Part shown: one piece after another, positions 1 through 5,744 of the stretch
Layout: the number at the start of each line of letters is the position of its first letter
Numbering within the stretch: position 1 is the stretch's first letter
Source: Gemmatimonadota bacterium
GTDB lineage: Bacteria > Gemmatimonadota > Gemmatimonadetes > Palauibacterales > Palauibacteraceae
Reading direction: 5' to 3'
Length of the DNA stretch: 6,215 nt
Assembly (NCBI GenBank): GCA_030598525.1
Contig: JAUVPT010000105.1
Coordinates: forward strand, 1 to 6,215
Made by a program: the position numbers and the translations under genes
Notes under the pieces: generated by a model
Seen by the model: only the letters and a program-made list of their open reading frames with translations
Databases searched by the model: none
Told to the model about the DNA's origin: nothing

Positions 1-1571
1 GGTTGGCAGGGCTCATCCTCCCGCCGTTCGAGGCCCGTATATCGGAGACCATCCTGCGCGAGCTCTCGGATCGCCTGGAGTTCATGTCCTCCGTCGGCCT
101 TGGCTACCTGTCCACGGATCGCCAGGCCCGGACCCTGTCGGGCGGCGAAATGCAGCGAATCCGTCTGTCCGGGAGTCTTGGGAGCCGGCTGGTGGACACC
201 CTGTACGTCCTGGACGAGCCGACGATCGGCCTGCACCCGAGAGACGTGGAGCAGTTTCTCGGGGTCCTGTGCCGGTTGAGGGATCGGGGTAACACGGTCC
301 TGGTGGTCGAGCACGAGACGTCGGTGATGCGTGGGGCCGACCGGGTGCTCGAGCTCGGCCCGGGGGCTGGCGAGCGCGGGGGAGAACTGGTGTTCGACGG
401 GTCTTTCGACGGACTGGCCAGGGCGGACACGGCCACGGGTCGCGCTCTGCGCAAGCGCGTCCCTTCCAGCCGCCGCCCACCCGGCCTGTCGGGGGCGTGG
501 CTGCGCCTGGAGGGCGCGACGCTGCACAACGTGCGGGAGCTCGACGTCGCGATTCCGCTGGGGCGGCTCACGGTGGTCACCGGCGTGTCCGGCTCCGGAA
601 AGTCCACCCTCGTGCACGATGTGTTGTACCGGGCCCTGGAGAAGACCCTGCGCGGAGCTTCGTCCGCTCGGCGCCACCTGGGAGAGGCGGCCGGGAAATG
701 GCGATCCCTCAGCGGGGCAGAGCTGTTGGAAGAAGTCGTCCTGGTCGACCAGGGCCCCATCGGACGCACGCCGCGCTCGAATCCGATCACTTATATCAAT
801 GCGTACGACGAGATCCGCCGCCTGTTCGCGGAACAGCCGGAGGCAATGCGGCGCGGATTCGGGGCCGGCCACTTCAGTTTCAACGTCCAGGGCGGCCGGT
901 GCGAGGCCTGCAAGGGCACGGGTGAGGAGGTGGTGGAGATGGTATTCCTGGCGGACGTGTCGATGCCCTGCGAGGTGTGCGAGGGGCGGCGTTTCAAGCC
1001 CGAGACCCTCGAAGTGCAGAACCGCGGTCGTAACATCATGGACGTGCTGAACCTGACCGTGGACGAAGCGATTCGGTTCTTCATCCGGCAGGACCGGCTG
1101 GGGCAGGCGCTGTGGCAACTCCAGAGGGTGGGGCTCGGCTACCTCCGGCTCGGGCAGTCCGCGACCACGCTTTCCGGTGGAGAAGCGCAGCGGCTCAAGG
1201 TGGCCCGCGAGTTGGCCCGGAGGTCCTCGAAAAAGCAACGCATCTACATCCTGGACGAGCCGACGGTCGGACTGGGACTGGGCGAAATCGAGCGTCTCCT
1301 GGGGGTGCTGGGGCAACTCGTGGAGGCCGGGAACACCGTTGTCCTGGTCGAACACAACCTGGACGTGATCGCCGCCGCAGATTGGATCGTTGACCTCGGA
1401 CCCGAAGCGGCGGACGCGGGTGGACGCGTCGTGGTGGCCGGGACGCCGGCCGATGTGTTGGCGGCTCCGGGATCCCACACCGGCCGTCACCTGGCTCAGC
1501 ACCTGGAGGTCGTTCGGGCTGGAGGCGATTATGCCCCGTCGATGCGTGATCCCGGGGTCAGGGCCCGATGA
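1..1571 (+). CDS. uvrA: UvrA-type excinuclease ABC subunit A, C-terminal part (5' end outside window)
   Basis: UvrA is a dimeric cytoplasmic ATPase that recognises DNA lesions and loads UvrB in nucleotide excision repair. The reading frame is open from the window edge (first full codon at 3). The 522 visible residues match the latter part of a family that is usually about 940 residues, so the N-terminus is missing. In order, counting from the codon at 3: ABC signature LSGGE (45-49), Walker B DEP (71-73) with intact GLH, and switch VVEH (101-104). The second ATPase follows: Walker A GVSGSGKST (194-202), IGRTPRSNP (253-261), zinc module CxxC-19-CxxC (300-303 and 323-326), LSGGE (390-394), DEP (418-420) and VEHNLDVI (449-456). 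The second GLH motif reads GLG here. Divergence from the common UvrA (HETS after the first switch, for example) suggests a paralogous UvrA class. Whether the UvrB-binding domain is present cannot be seen. The stop is TGA at 1569-1571. Confidence 0.93.
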   Translation, partial: LAGLILPPFEARISETILRELSDRLEFMSSVGLGYLSTDRQARTLSGGEMQRIRLSGSLGSRLVDTLYVLDEPTIGLHPRDVEQFLGVLCRLRDRGNTVLVVEHETSVMRGADRVLELGPGAGERGGELVFDGSFDGLARADTATGRALRKRVPSSRRPPGLSGAWLRLEGATLHNVRELDVAIPLGRLTVVTGVSGSGKSTLVHDVLYRALEKTLRGASSARRHLGEAAGKWRSLSGAELLEEVVLVDQGPIGRTPRSNPITYINAYDEIRRLFAEQPEAMRRGFGAGHFSFNVQGGRCEACKGTGEEVVEMVFLADVSMPCEVCEGRRFKPETLEVQNRGRNIMDVLNLTVDEAIRFFIRQDRLGQALWQLQRVGLGYLRLGQSATTLSGGEAQRLKVARELARRSSKKQRIYILDEPTVGLGLGEIERLLGVLGQLVEAGNTVVLVEHNLDVIAAADWIVDLGPEAADAGGRVVVAGTPADVLAAPGSHTGRHLAQHLEVVRAGGDYAPSMRDPGVRAR

Positions 1572-1574
1572 GGG
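1570..1574 (+). promoter_or_regulatory. Ribosome binding site of the glycosyltransferase, overlapping the uvrA stop
   Basis: The purine run GAGGG lies six bases before the GTG at 1581 and shares two bases with the uvrA TGA. This spacing supports the GTG start and suggests translational coupling: ribosomes ending uvrA can restart nine bases later. The nearby ATGs at 1568 and 1577 are out of frame with the glycosyltransferase. Confidence 0.6.
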
Positions 1575-1580
1575 CGATGC

Positions 1581-2630
1581 GTGCCTGAAGTATCGGTGCT
1601 TCTTCCGTGCCGGAACGTGGCCGCCTGGTTGCCACGGTGCATCGAGAGTCTCGAGGCGCAGTCGCTCCTGGACTACGAGGTCCTGGCAGTCGACGATCGA
1701 TCCACTGACGAGACAGGGGCACTCCTGCGGCGGTGGTCCGCCCGGGACGACCGCGTGACGGTTCTCGAAACAGCGCCCGGATCCCCGGGCCGCAGTGCGG
1801 GCCGGACGCCCGAAGACGGTCTCGTCGGGGCTCTAGAACTCGCGGTGGCCACTGCCAGTGCTCCGTTGCTGGCCCGGATGGACGGGGACGACATCGCCGA
1901 GCCCCGGCGCCTGGAGCTTCAGCGTGACTTCCTGGCGGCTCGACCCGACCTGGCGGGGTGCGGGACTGCCGTAGAGCTGTTTCCGCGCTCGGAAGTGGGT
2001 GAGGGCTACCGCCGATACGAGACCTGGTTGAACGGACTCTCCGATCCCGAGGATCTCTGGCGCGACCTGTTCGTGGAGTGTCCGGTTGCCCACCCCACCC
2101 TGATGATCCGCCACTCGGTGCTCTCCGGTCTCGGCGGCTATCGGGATCCGGGTTGGCCGGAGGACTACGACCTGGTCCTGAGGCTGCGCGCGGCCGGAAT
2201 GCGAATCGCGAATCTCGCATCCCGGCTCGTGCGGTGGCGGGTGCGGCCCGACCGGCACTCGCTCACGTCCGATCGCTATTCGGCCGAGGCCTTTCGTCGG
2301 TGCAAGGTCCACTTCCTCGACCAGGCCTTTCTCCCGGAATCGCGCCCCCTCGTGGTCTGGGGGGCGGGCAAAGTCGGGAAGCCGATGGCCCGCGAGCTCA
2401 TCAGACAGGGCCGGCTCGTTTCGGCGTTCGTGGATCTCGACGCTCGCAAGATCGGCCAGGAGATCCACGGAGCGCCCGTGCTGGATCCGGACGGCTTCGA
2501 GGCGCTGGTCTCGAGAAAGGACCCGTACGTACTCGCCGCGGTCGGGTCGCCGGGAGCCCGCGAGGAGATCCGCCGGGCCCTCGAAGTCCTCGGGCGCCGG
2601 GAGATCGAAGACTACCGCGTCTGTGCCTAG
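1581..2630 (+). CDS. Family 2 glycosyltransferase fused to a C-terminal Rossmann-like domain
   Basis: Predicted inverting glycosyltransferase (GT-A fold) that moves a sugar from a nucleotide-sugar donor to a cell-surface or other acceptor; donor and acceptor cannot be read from sequence. Of 349 residues, about 1-250 are the GT2 domain. It has start strand VSVLLPCRN (4-12), donor-binding VDD (37-39), the metal-binding DxD in MDGDD (100-104), HPT (171-173) and the probable catalytic base in WPEDYD (192-197). No transmembrane segment is evident, so it is probably cytosolic or peripheral. Residues about 256-349 form a second domain beginning VVWGAGKVGKP (258-268), a glycine-rich dinucleotide-type loop, followed by strand FVDLD (283-287). 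This resembles the N-terminal domain of PglD-like proteins or CoA/NAD-binding folds. The GTG start is chosen for its ribosome binding site and because GT2 proteins begin just before this first strand. It lies 9 bases after uvrA, probably in one operon. Confidence 0.9.
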   Translation: MPEVSVLLPCRNVAAWLPRCIESLEAQSLLDYEVLAVDDRSTDETGALLRRWSARDDRVTVLETAPGSPGRSAGRTPEDGLVGALELAVATASAPLLARMDGDDIAEPRRLELQRDFLAARPDLAGCGTAVELFPRSEVGEGYRRYETWLNGLSDPEDLWRDLFVECPVAHPTLMIRHSVLSGLGGYRDPGWPEDYDLVLRLRAAGMRIANLASRLVRWRVRPDRHSLTSDRYSAEAFRRCKVHFLDQAFLPESRPLVVWGAGKVGKPMARELIRQGRLVSAFVDLDARKIGQEIHGAPVLDPDGFEALVSRKDPYVLAAVGSPGAREEIRRALEVLGRREIEDYRVCA

Positions 2631-2673
2631 TGTCACCTCGACGGACGCCGCCGACCAGGTTCTTGCGAGGGTG

Positions 2674-2682
2674 GGCTAGATT
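2674..2682 (+). promoter_or_regulatory. Candidate promoter -10 region upstream of the amidohydrolase pair
   Basis: GGCTAGATT contains TAGATT, a 4-of-6 match to the sigma-70 -10 hexamer, 77 bases before the ATG at 2760. No good -35 hexamer is found 16-18 bases upstream. The call is supported mainly by a near-identical nonamer (GGCTATATT) in front of gyrA at 5585-5593. Confidence 0.3.
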
Positions 2683-2747
2683 GAGTGGCTGTCGGGCACC
2701 CGGAGAGTCGGGTAATCGGTGGGCGGACCGGCCCTCAACAAGCTCTG

Positions 2748-2753
2748 AAGGAG
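2748..2753 (+). promoter_or_regulatory. Shine-Dalgarno sequence that sets the amidohydrolase start
   Basis: AAGGAG lies six bases before the ATG at 2760. It decides between this ATG and an in-frame GTG 75 bases upstream (2685) that has no such signal. The chosen start also places a lipoprotein signal peptide exactly at the N-terminus. Confidence 0.8.
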
Positions 2754-2759
2754 ATCGAG

Positions 2760-4223
2760 ATGGCAGAACGAAGTTCCGGCTCGAGGGCTGCGTCCCTCTT
2801 CCTCGTCGCGCTCCTGGCGTCCGGATGCGCGTCCGGGGGCAAGGCCCCGGCTGGCGGCCCCGACGCGTCGGCAACCGATCAGACCAACCGGACAGATGCG
2901 GATCGGCAGATGTTGAACGGCACGCCGAACGGTGCCTGGGAGTCCTCGTACGAGCCACTTGCTTCGAGTCCGGTGCTGATTCGTGGTGGGACCGTCATGA
3001 CGGCGGCTGGCGACGAAATCGAGGGTGGGGACGTGCTGCTCGTCGACGGTCGAATCGAGGCGATCGGCGTCGGAATCGACGCCCCCGAGGGCTCGACCGT
3101 CATCGAGGCGACCGGTCGGTTCGTCACCCCGGGAATCATCGACACACACTCGCATCTCGGGGTGTATCCGTCGCCCGCCGTCGAGGGAATGGGAGAAGGT
3201 AACGAGGCGACCGACCCGGTCACGGCCGAAGTGTGGGCGGAGCACGGGGTGTGGCCCCAGGATCCCGGGTTCTGGAGAGCCCTGGCCGGTGGAGTGACGA
3301 CGCTTCAGTCCCTGCCGGGAAGCGCCAACCTGATCGGCGGTCGGGGTGTGACCCTGAAGCTGGTGCCCGGACGCGGTGTCACGGACATGATGTTCCCCGG
3401 TGCGCCGATGGGTCTCAAGATGGCGTGCGGTGAGAATCCGAAACGCGTGTACTCGAGTCGCGGCCCCTCCACCCGGATGGGCAACGTGGCCGGGTATCGT
3501 GAGGCGTTCATCCGGGCCGAGAAGTACCGCGACAAGTGGGACAAGTGGCTCGCGGGTGACCGGCAGGCCGACCGCCCCGATCGCGATCTCCAACTCGAGA
3601 CTCTGGCGGAAGTTCTGCGCGGCACGATCCTGATCCAGAACCACTGCTATCGGGCCGACGACATGCTCACGATGCTCGAGCTGGCCCGCGAGTTCGGGTT
3701 TTCGATTCGCTCGTTTCACCACGCGACGGAGGCCTACAAGATCCGGGACCGCCTCGCAGAGGAGAACGTGGGAGCCTCCGTGTGGGTGGACTGGTGGGGC
3801 TTCAAGATGGAGGCCCTCGACGGCATTCCCCAGAACCTGGCCCTCCTGTCCGAAGCCGGAGCGCGAGCGATCCTGCACACGGACAGCGGGCTCGAAATCC
3901 AGATCCTGAACCAGAACGCGGCCCGTGCCATGTACGCAGGACGCAGCGTGGGTCTCGACGTGAGCCGTGACCAGGCGCTGCGCTGGGTCACGATAAACCC
4001 GGCGTGGGCACTGGGAATCGACGGAGAGACGGGTTCTCTGGAATCCGGGAAAGCGGCCGACGTGGTCGTCTGGTCGGGGGATCCGTTCAGCGTGTACAGC
4101 CGAGCCGACCAGGTGTTCATCGACGGCGCCCTGGTCTACGACCGCTCCCGGACCGAGGGGAATCCGAGCAGCGACTTCGAACTCGGAATCCTACCCGGCG
4201 CAGGCCAGGGAGGTGGACGATGA
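2760..4223 (+). CDS. Lipoprotein amidohydrolase (imidazolonepropionase-like, metal-dependent)
   Basis: Predicted metal-dependent hydrolase of the amidohydrolase superfamily (HutI/COG1228-like), acting on C-N bonds of an unknown substrate in the cell envelope. The 487 residues begin with a lipoprotein signal: charged n-region, hydrophobic core LFLVALLA (13-20), then C23 in ASGC. Ala follows the Cys, with no Asp retention signal, so outer-membrane anchoring is likely. A low-complexity linker runs to about 60. The composite beta-sandwich start (about 72-125) leads into the barrel. Candidate metal and catalytic residues are HxH at H130/H132 (THSH), K220 in GLKMACGENPK as a possible carboxylated lysine, H295 (QNHC), H320/H321 (FHHATE) and D375 (HTDSG). 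The C-terminal GSLESGKAADVVVW (425-438) returns to the beta-sandwich. The metal set looks complete, so I infer an active enzyme. Its stop overlaps the start of the next, paralogous gene (ATGA), implying co-translation. Substrate specificity is unknown; a peptidase-like or cyclic-imide role is possible. Confidence 0.9.
   Translation: MAERSSGSRAASLFLVALLASGCASGGKAPAGGPDASATDQTNRTDADRQMLNGTPNGAWESSYEPLASSPVLIRGGTVMTAAGDEIEGGDVLLVDGRIEAIGVGIDAPEGSTVIEATGRFVTPGIIDTHSHLGVYPSPAVEGMGEGNEATDPVTAEVWAEHGVWPQDPGFWRALAGGVTTLQSLPGSANLIGGRGVTLKLVPGRGVTDMMFPGAPMGLKMACGENPKRVYSSRGPSTRMGNVAGYREAFIRAEKYRDKWDKWLAGDRQADRPDRDLQLETLAEVLRGTILIQNHCYRADDMLTMLELAREFGFSIRSFHHATEAYKIRDRLAEENVGASVWVDWWGFKMEALDGIPQNLALLSEAGARAILHTDSGLEIQILNQNAARAMYAGRSVGLDVSRDQALRWVTINPAWALGIDGETGSLESGKAADVVVWSGDPFSVYSRADQVFIDGALVYDRSRTEGNPSSDFELGILPGAGQGGGR
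4207..4213 (+). promoter_or_regulatory. Shine-Dalgarno sequence of the second amidohydrolase, inside the end of the first
   Basis: AGGGAGG, containing the full GGAGG core, sits six bases before the ATG at 4220 and within the last codons of the preceding gene. It fixes the start at 4220 and rules out longer versions that would begin deep inside the upstream gene. Confidence 0.8.
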
Positions 4224-5503
4224 GTGGCCTGGACCGGGTGCCCGGGAGGGTGTCCCGGTGGGCGATCCTGGTAGCGCTGCTGGCGGGACTCCCGGCAAAC
4301 GCCGCGGGGCAGGACGTGGCCGTGACCGGAGGCACCGTGTACACCGTGGGTGGTGATGTGCTGGAGGGCGCGACCGTGCTCGTCAGGGATGGAATCATCG
4401 CCGCGGTTGGACACGACATCGAAGTCCCGGCCGGCGTCCGGACTCTCGATGCCACCGGTCGGGTCGTCACCCCGGGCCTGTTCGACGCCACCACCTCGCT
4501 CTGCCTGGTCGAGGTGGGAATGGTGAGTTCGACCGTGGACGCGCAACTGGAGGGCGATCCCGTGCGGGCTGCGTTTGATGTGGTGGATGGAATCAACCCG
4601 CGGAGCGTGTTGATTCCGGTGAACCGGGCAGCTGGACTGACCACGGTCCTCTCGGCTCCCGGTGGAGGGCTGATCGCCGGACAGGCCGCGATCATCGATC
4701 TGGCCGGCTCATCCGCCGATGAAATGATCGTACGATCTCGTGCGGCGATGGTGGCGAGCTACAGCGCCGGGGCGGCTGGAGGGTCCCGCGGGGGCGCTTC
4801 GATGCGTCTCCGGGAGGTGCTTGACGACGCCAGGTTCTGGCGCGAGAACCAGGCAGCGTTCTCAGCCGGCCGCACGCGCGAGCTCTCGGCTTCGAGACTG
4901 GACCTCGAGGCCATGGGACCGGTGCTGGACGGCGAGATACCGCTCATCGTCAGCGTCCACAGGGCCAGCGACATCGAGGCGGTGCTGCGCATCGCGGATG
5001 AGTACGGACTGGATCTCGTGATCTCTGGTGGGTCGGAGGCCTGGATGGTCGCGGACCGGATCGCCGCTGCCGGTGCGCCGGTGATCCTCAAGCCGCTCAC
5101 GAACAGTCCGGCCGGCTTCGATCGACTCGGGTCGCGGTTCGACAACGCGGCCCTTCTCGATCGGGCCGGTGTGGACGTCATCATCGGGAGCTTCAACTCG
5201 CACAATGCTCGCTGGCTGGTCCTCGAGGCCGGAAACGCGGTGCGCTTCGGGCTGCCCTGGGACGTCGCTCTGCGGGCCGTAACCCTGGCGCCCGCGAGGG
5301 CTCTTGGTGTAGCGGACCGGTACGGTTCGCTGGAGCCCGGGAAGGTGGGCAACCTGGTCGTGTGGACAGGAGATCCCTTCGAGCTCTCGACCGAAGCCGA
5401 GGCGGTCGTGATTCGCGGTGTCATCACTTCACTGGATCATCGCCAGCTCGAGCTCTTCCGGCGCTACAGGGAGCTTGGCGGGGAACGCCCGGCGTTCAAG
5501 TAA
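4220..5503 (+). CDS. Secreted amidohydrolase-family protein with degenerate metal site (probable pseudoenzyme)
   Basis: The 427 residues form an amidohydrolase-superfamily fold paralogous to the upstream gene. They share ATGR.VTPG (78-86 here), GSLEPGK (369-375) and VVWTGDPF (380-387). The N-terminus is a Sec signal peptide: Arg-containing n-region, hydrophobic core WAILVALLAGL (14-24), likely cleavage near ANAAG (26-30), and no lipobox Cys, so a soluble periplasmic protein is expected. Compared with its neighbour, the HxH positions are T91 and S93 (DATTS), the FHH pair is replaced by GG (270-271), HTDSG becomes SFNSH with N326 at the Asp position, and no equivalent of K220 is evident. Only H247 (VHRAS) remains. 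Catalysis by the usual mechanism is therefore unlikely. From memory, relatives with DRASD- and HNAR-type motifs also tend to have incomplete metal sites, so the loss may be a property of the subfamily. Gene order and the four-base overlap suggest it partners the upstream enzyme, perhaps in a heteromer. A different metal or no-metal activity is not excluded. Confidence 0.88.
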   Translation: MSGLDRVPGRVSRWAILVALLAGLPANAAGQDVAVTGGTVYTVGGDVLEGATVLVRDGIIAAVGHDIEVPAGVRTLDATGRVVTPGLFDATTSLCLVEVGMVSSTVDAQLEGDPVRAAFDVVDGINPRSVLIPVNRAAGLTTVLSAPGGGLIAGQAAIIDLAGSSADEMIVRSRAAMVASYSAGAAGGSRGGASMRLREVLDDARFWRENQAAFSAGRTRELSASRLDLEAMGPVLDGEIPLIVSVHRASDIEAVLRIADEYGLDLVISGGSEAWMVADRIAAAGAPVILKPLTNSPAGFDRLGSRFDNAALLDRAGVDVIIGSFNSHNARWLVLEAGNAVRFGLPWDVALRAVTLAPARALGVADRYGSLEPGKVGNLVVWTGDPFELSTEAEAVVIRGVITSLDHRQLELFRRYRELGGERPAFK

Positions 5504-5541
5504 ACCGGTTTCTGACCCCACTCCGGCGGTTCAATCCGACC

Positions 5542-5573
5542 CCCGCGCGATCGTTGCCGAACGGTCGCGCGGG
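5542..5573 (+). terminator. Strong hairpin, probable terminator of the amidohydrolase operon
   Basis: A 14-base-pair stem (5542-5555 with 5560-5573) closes on a GCCG tetraloop and contains one G-U wobble and no mismatch. It starts 38 bases after the stop codon at 5503. No run of T follows directly; the nearest T-rich stretch is about 15-22 bases downstream. It is therefore either a U-tract-poor intrinsic terminator, an RNA 3'-end stabiliser, or a Rho-assisted end. Its position between two transcription units favours termination. Confidence 0.6.
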
Positions 5574-5584
5574 AGGCCTCAAAC

Positions 5585-5593
5585 GGCTATATT
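5585..5593 (+). promoter_or_regulatory. Candidate gyrA promoter -10 region
   Basis: GGCTATATT includes TATATT, 5 of 6 matching the sigma-70 -10 consensus, in an otherwise GC-rich region just after the hairpin. A -35 hexamer at normal spacing would fall inside the hairpin's 3' arm and does not match TTGACA. If correct, the gyrA leader is about 145 bases long. Confidence 0.4.
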
Positions 5594-5620
5594 TTCCCGG
5601 TTATTCCGAGAATGAGAACG

Positions 5621-5636
5621 CGGCCCCGAAAGGCCG
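5621..5636 (+). other. Small hairpin in the gyrA leader
   Basis: CGGCC (5621-5625) pairs with GGCCG (5632-5636) around a six-base loop, CCGAAA. The stem is short, and such pairings arise by chance in GC-rich DNA. It is recorded because it stands beside a stronger hairpin in the same leader. Confidence 0.3.
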
Positions 5637-5650
5637 TCAGCCAGGGTTCG

Positions 5651-5670
5651 CGGCCGGGCTCGCCCGGCCG
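5651..5670 (+). other. Perfect GC-rich hairpin in the gyrA leader
   Basis: CGGCCGGG (5651-5658) and CCCGGCCG (5663-5670) form a perfect eight-pair, all-G/C stem with a CTCG tetraloop. No T-run follows, so it does not look like a standard terminator. It lies 74 bases before the gyrA ATG and would be within the transcript if the promoter at 5585 is used. A role in RNA stability or attenuation is possible but unproven. Confidence 0.4.
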
Positions 5671-5744
5671 TACTCGTGACGATGTGGCACGCCGAGCGCG
5701 GGTCCCCGTCAGGGCTACCCAAACCACCCTTCCGTGACGAGCGC

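Larger units (their letters stand above)
2631..2759 (+). other. Intergenic region between the glycosyltransferase and the amidohydrolase pair
   Basis: These 129 bases are non-coding if the downstream gene starts at 2760. They contain a candidate -10 element (2674-2682) and the Shine-Dalgarno sequence at 2748-2753. No strong terminator hairpin is visible. An imperfect pairing of 2634-2640 with 2666-2673 (one bulge, 25-base loop) is too weak to call. Transcription from the upstream pair could therefore read through. Confidence 0.5.
5504..5744 (+). other. Intergenic region and gyrA leader
   Basis: These 241 bases lie between the second amidohydrolase and gyrA. In order they hold a strong hairpin (5542-5573), a TATATT candidate -10 element (5588-5593), a small hairpin (5621-5636) and a perfect GC-rich hairpin (5651-5670). 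The 63 bases just before the gyrA ATG contain no clear Shine-Dalgarno sequence. They are open in the gyrA frame back to an ATG at 5682 and beyond. Confidence 0.55.

Noticed and set aside
3..5. TTG at 3 as the start of the UvrA gene
   Set aside because: The protein here is already in the middle of a UvrA ATPase domain. The gene simply enters from the left edge.
1833..2636. A 267-codon open frame on the minus strand opposite the glycosyltransferase
   Set aside because: It has no recognisable motif and lies wholly antisense to a GT2 gene with all expected motifs.
2634..2673. Possible terminator after the glycosyltransferase from pairing of 2634-2640 with 2666-2673
   Set aside because: The stem is imperfect with a long loop and no T-run, so it is indistinguishable from chance in GC-rich sequence.
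2685..2759. GTG at 2685 as an earlier start of the lipoprotein amidohydrolase
   Set aside because: It has no ribosome binding site and would bury the lipoprotein signal peptide 25 residues inside the protein. The ATG at 2760 has AAGGAG at ideal spacing.
2078..3202. A 374-codon + strand frame spanning the glycosyltransferase end, the gap and the start of the amidohydrolase
   Set aside because: It is a shifted-frame reading of two real genes, with Arg/Gly/Pro-rich composition and no domain.
2676..3878. A 400-codon open frame on the minus strand opposite the lipoprotein amidohydrolase
   Set aside because: Its translation is low-complexity (rich in Arg, His, Gly, Pro) with no recognisable domain, and it is antisense to a well-supported gene. 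GC-rich codon bias creates such open antisense frames.
4004..4219. Longer version of the second amidohydrolase beginning at GTG 4004
   Set aside because: This would overlap the upstream gene by over 200 bases and hide a clear Sec signal peptide. ATG 4220 has GGAGG and a typical ATGA overlap.
5362..5679. A 105-codon + strand frame across the amidohydrolase end and the gap
   Set aside because: It is mostly an alternative frame of the real gene, crosses the strong hairpin, and its translation has no recognisable feature.
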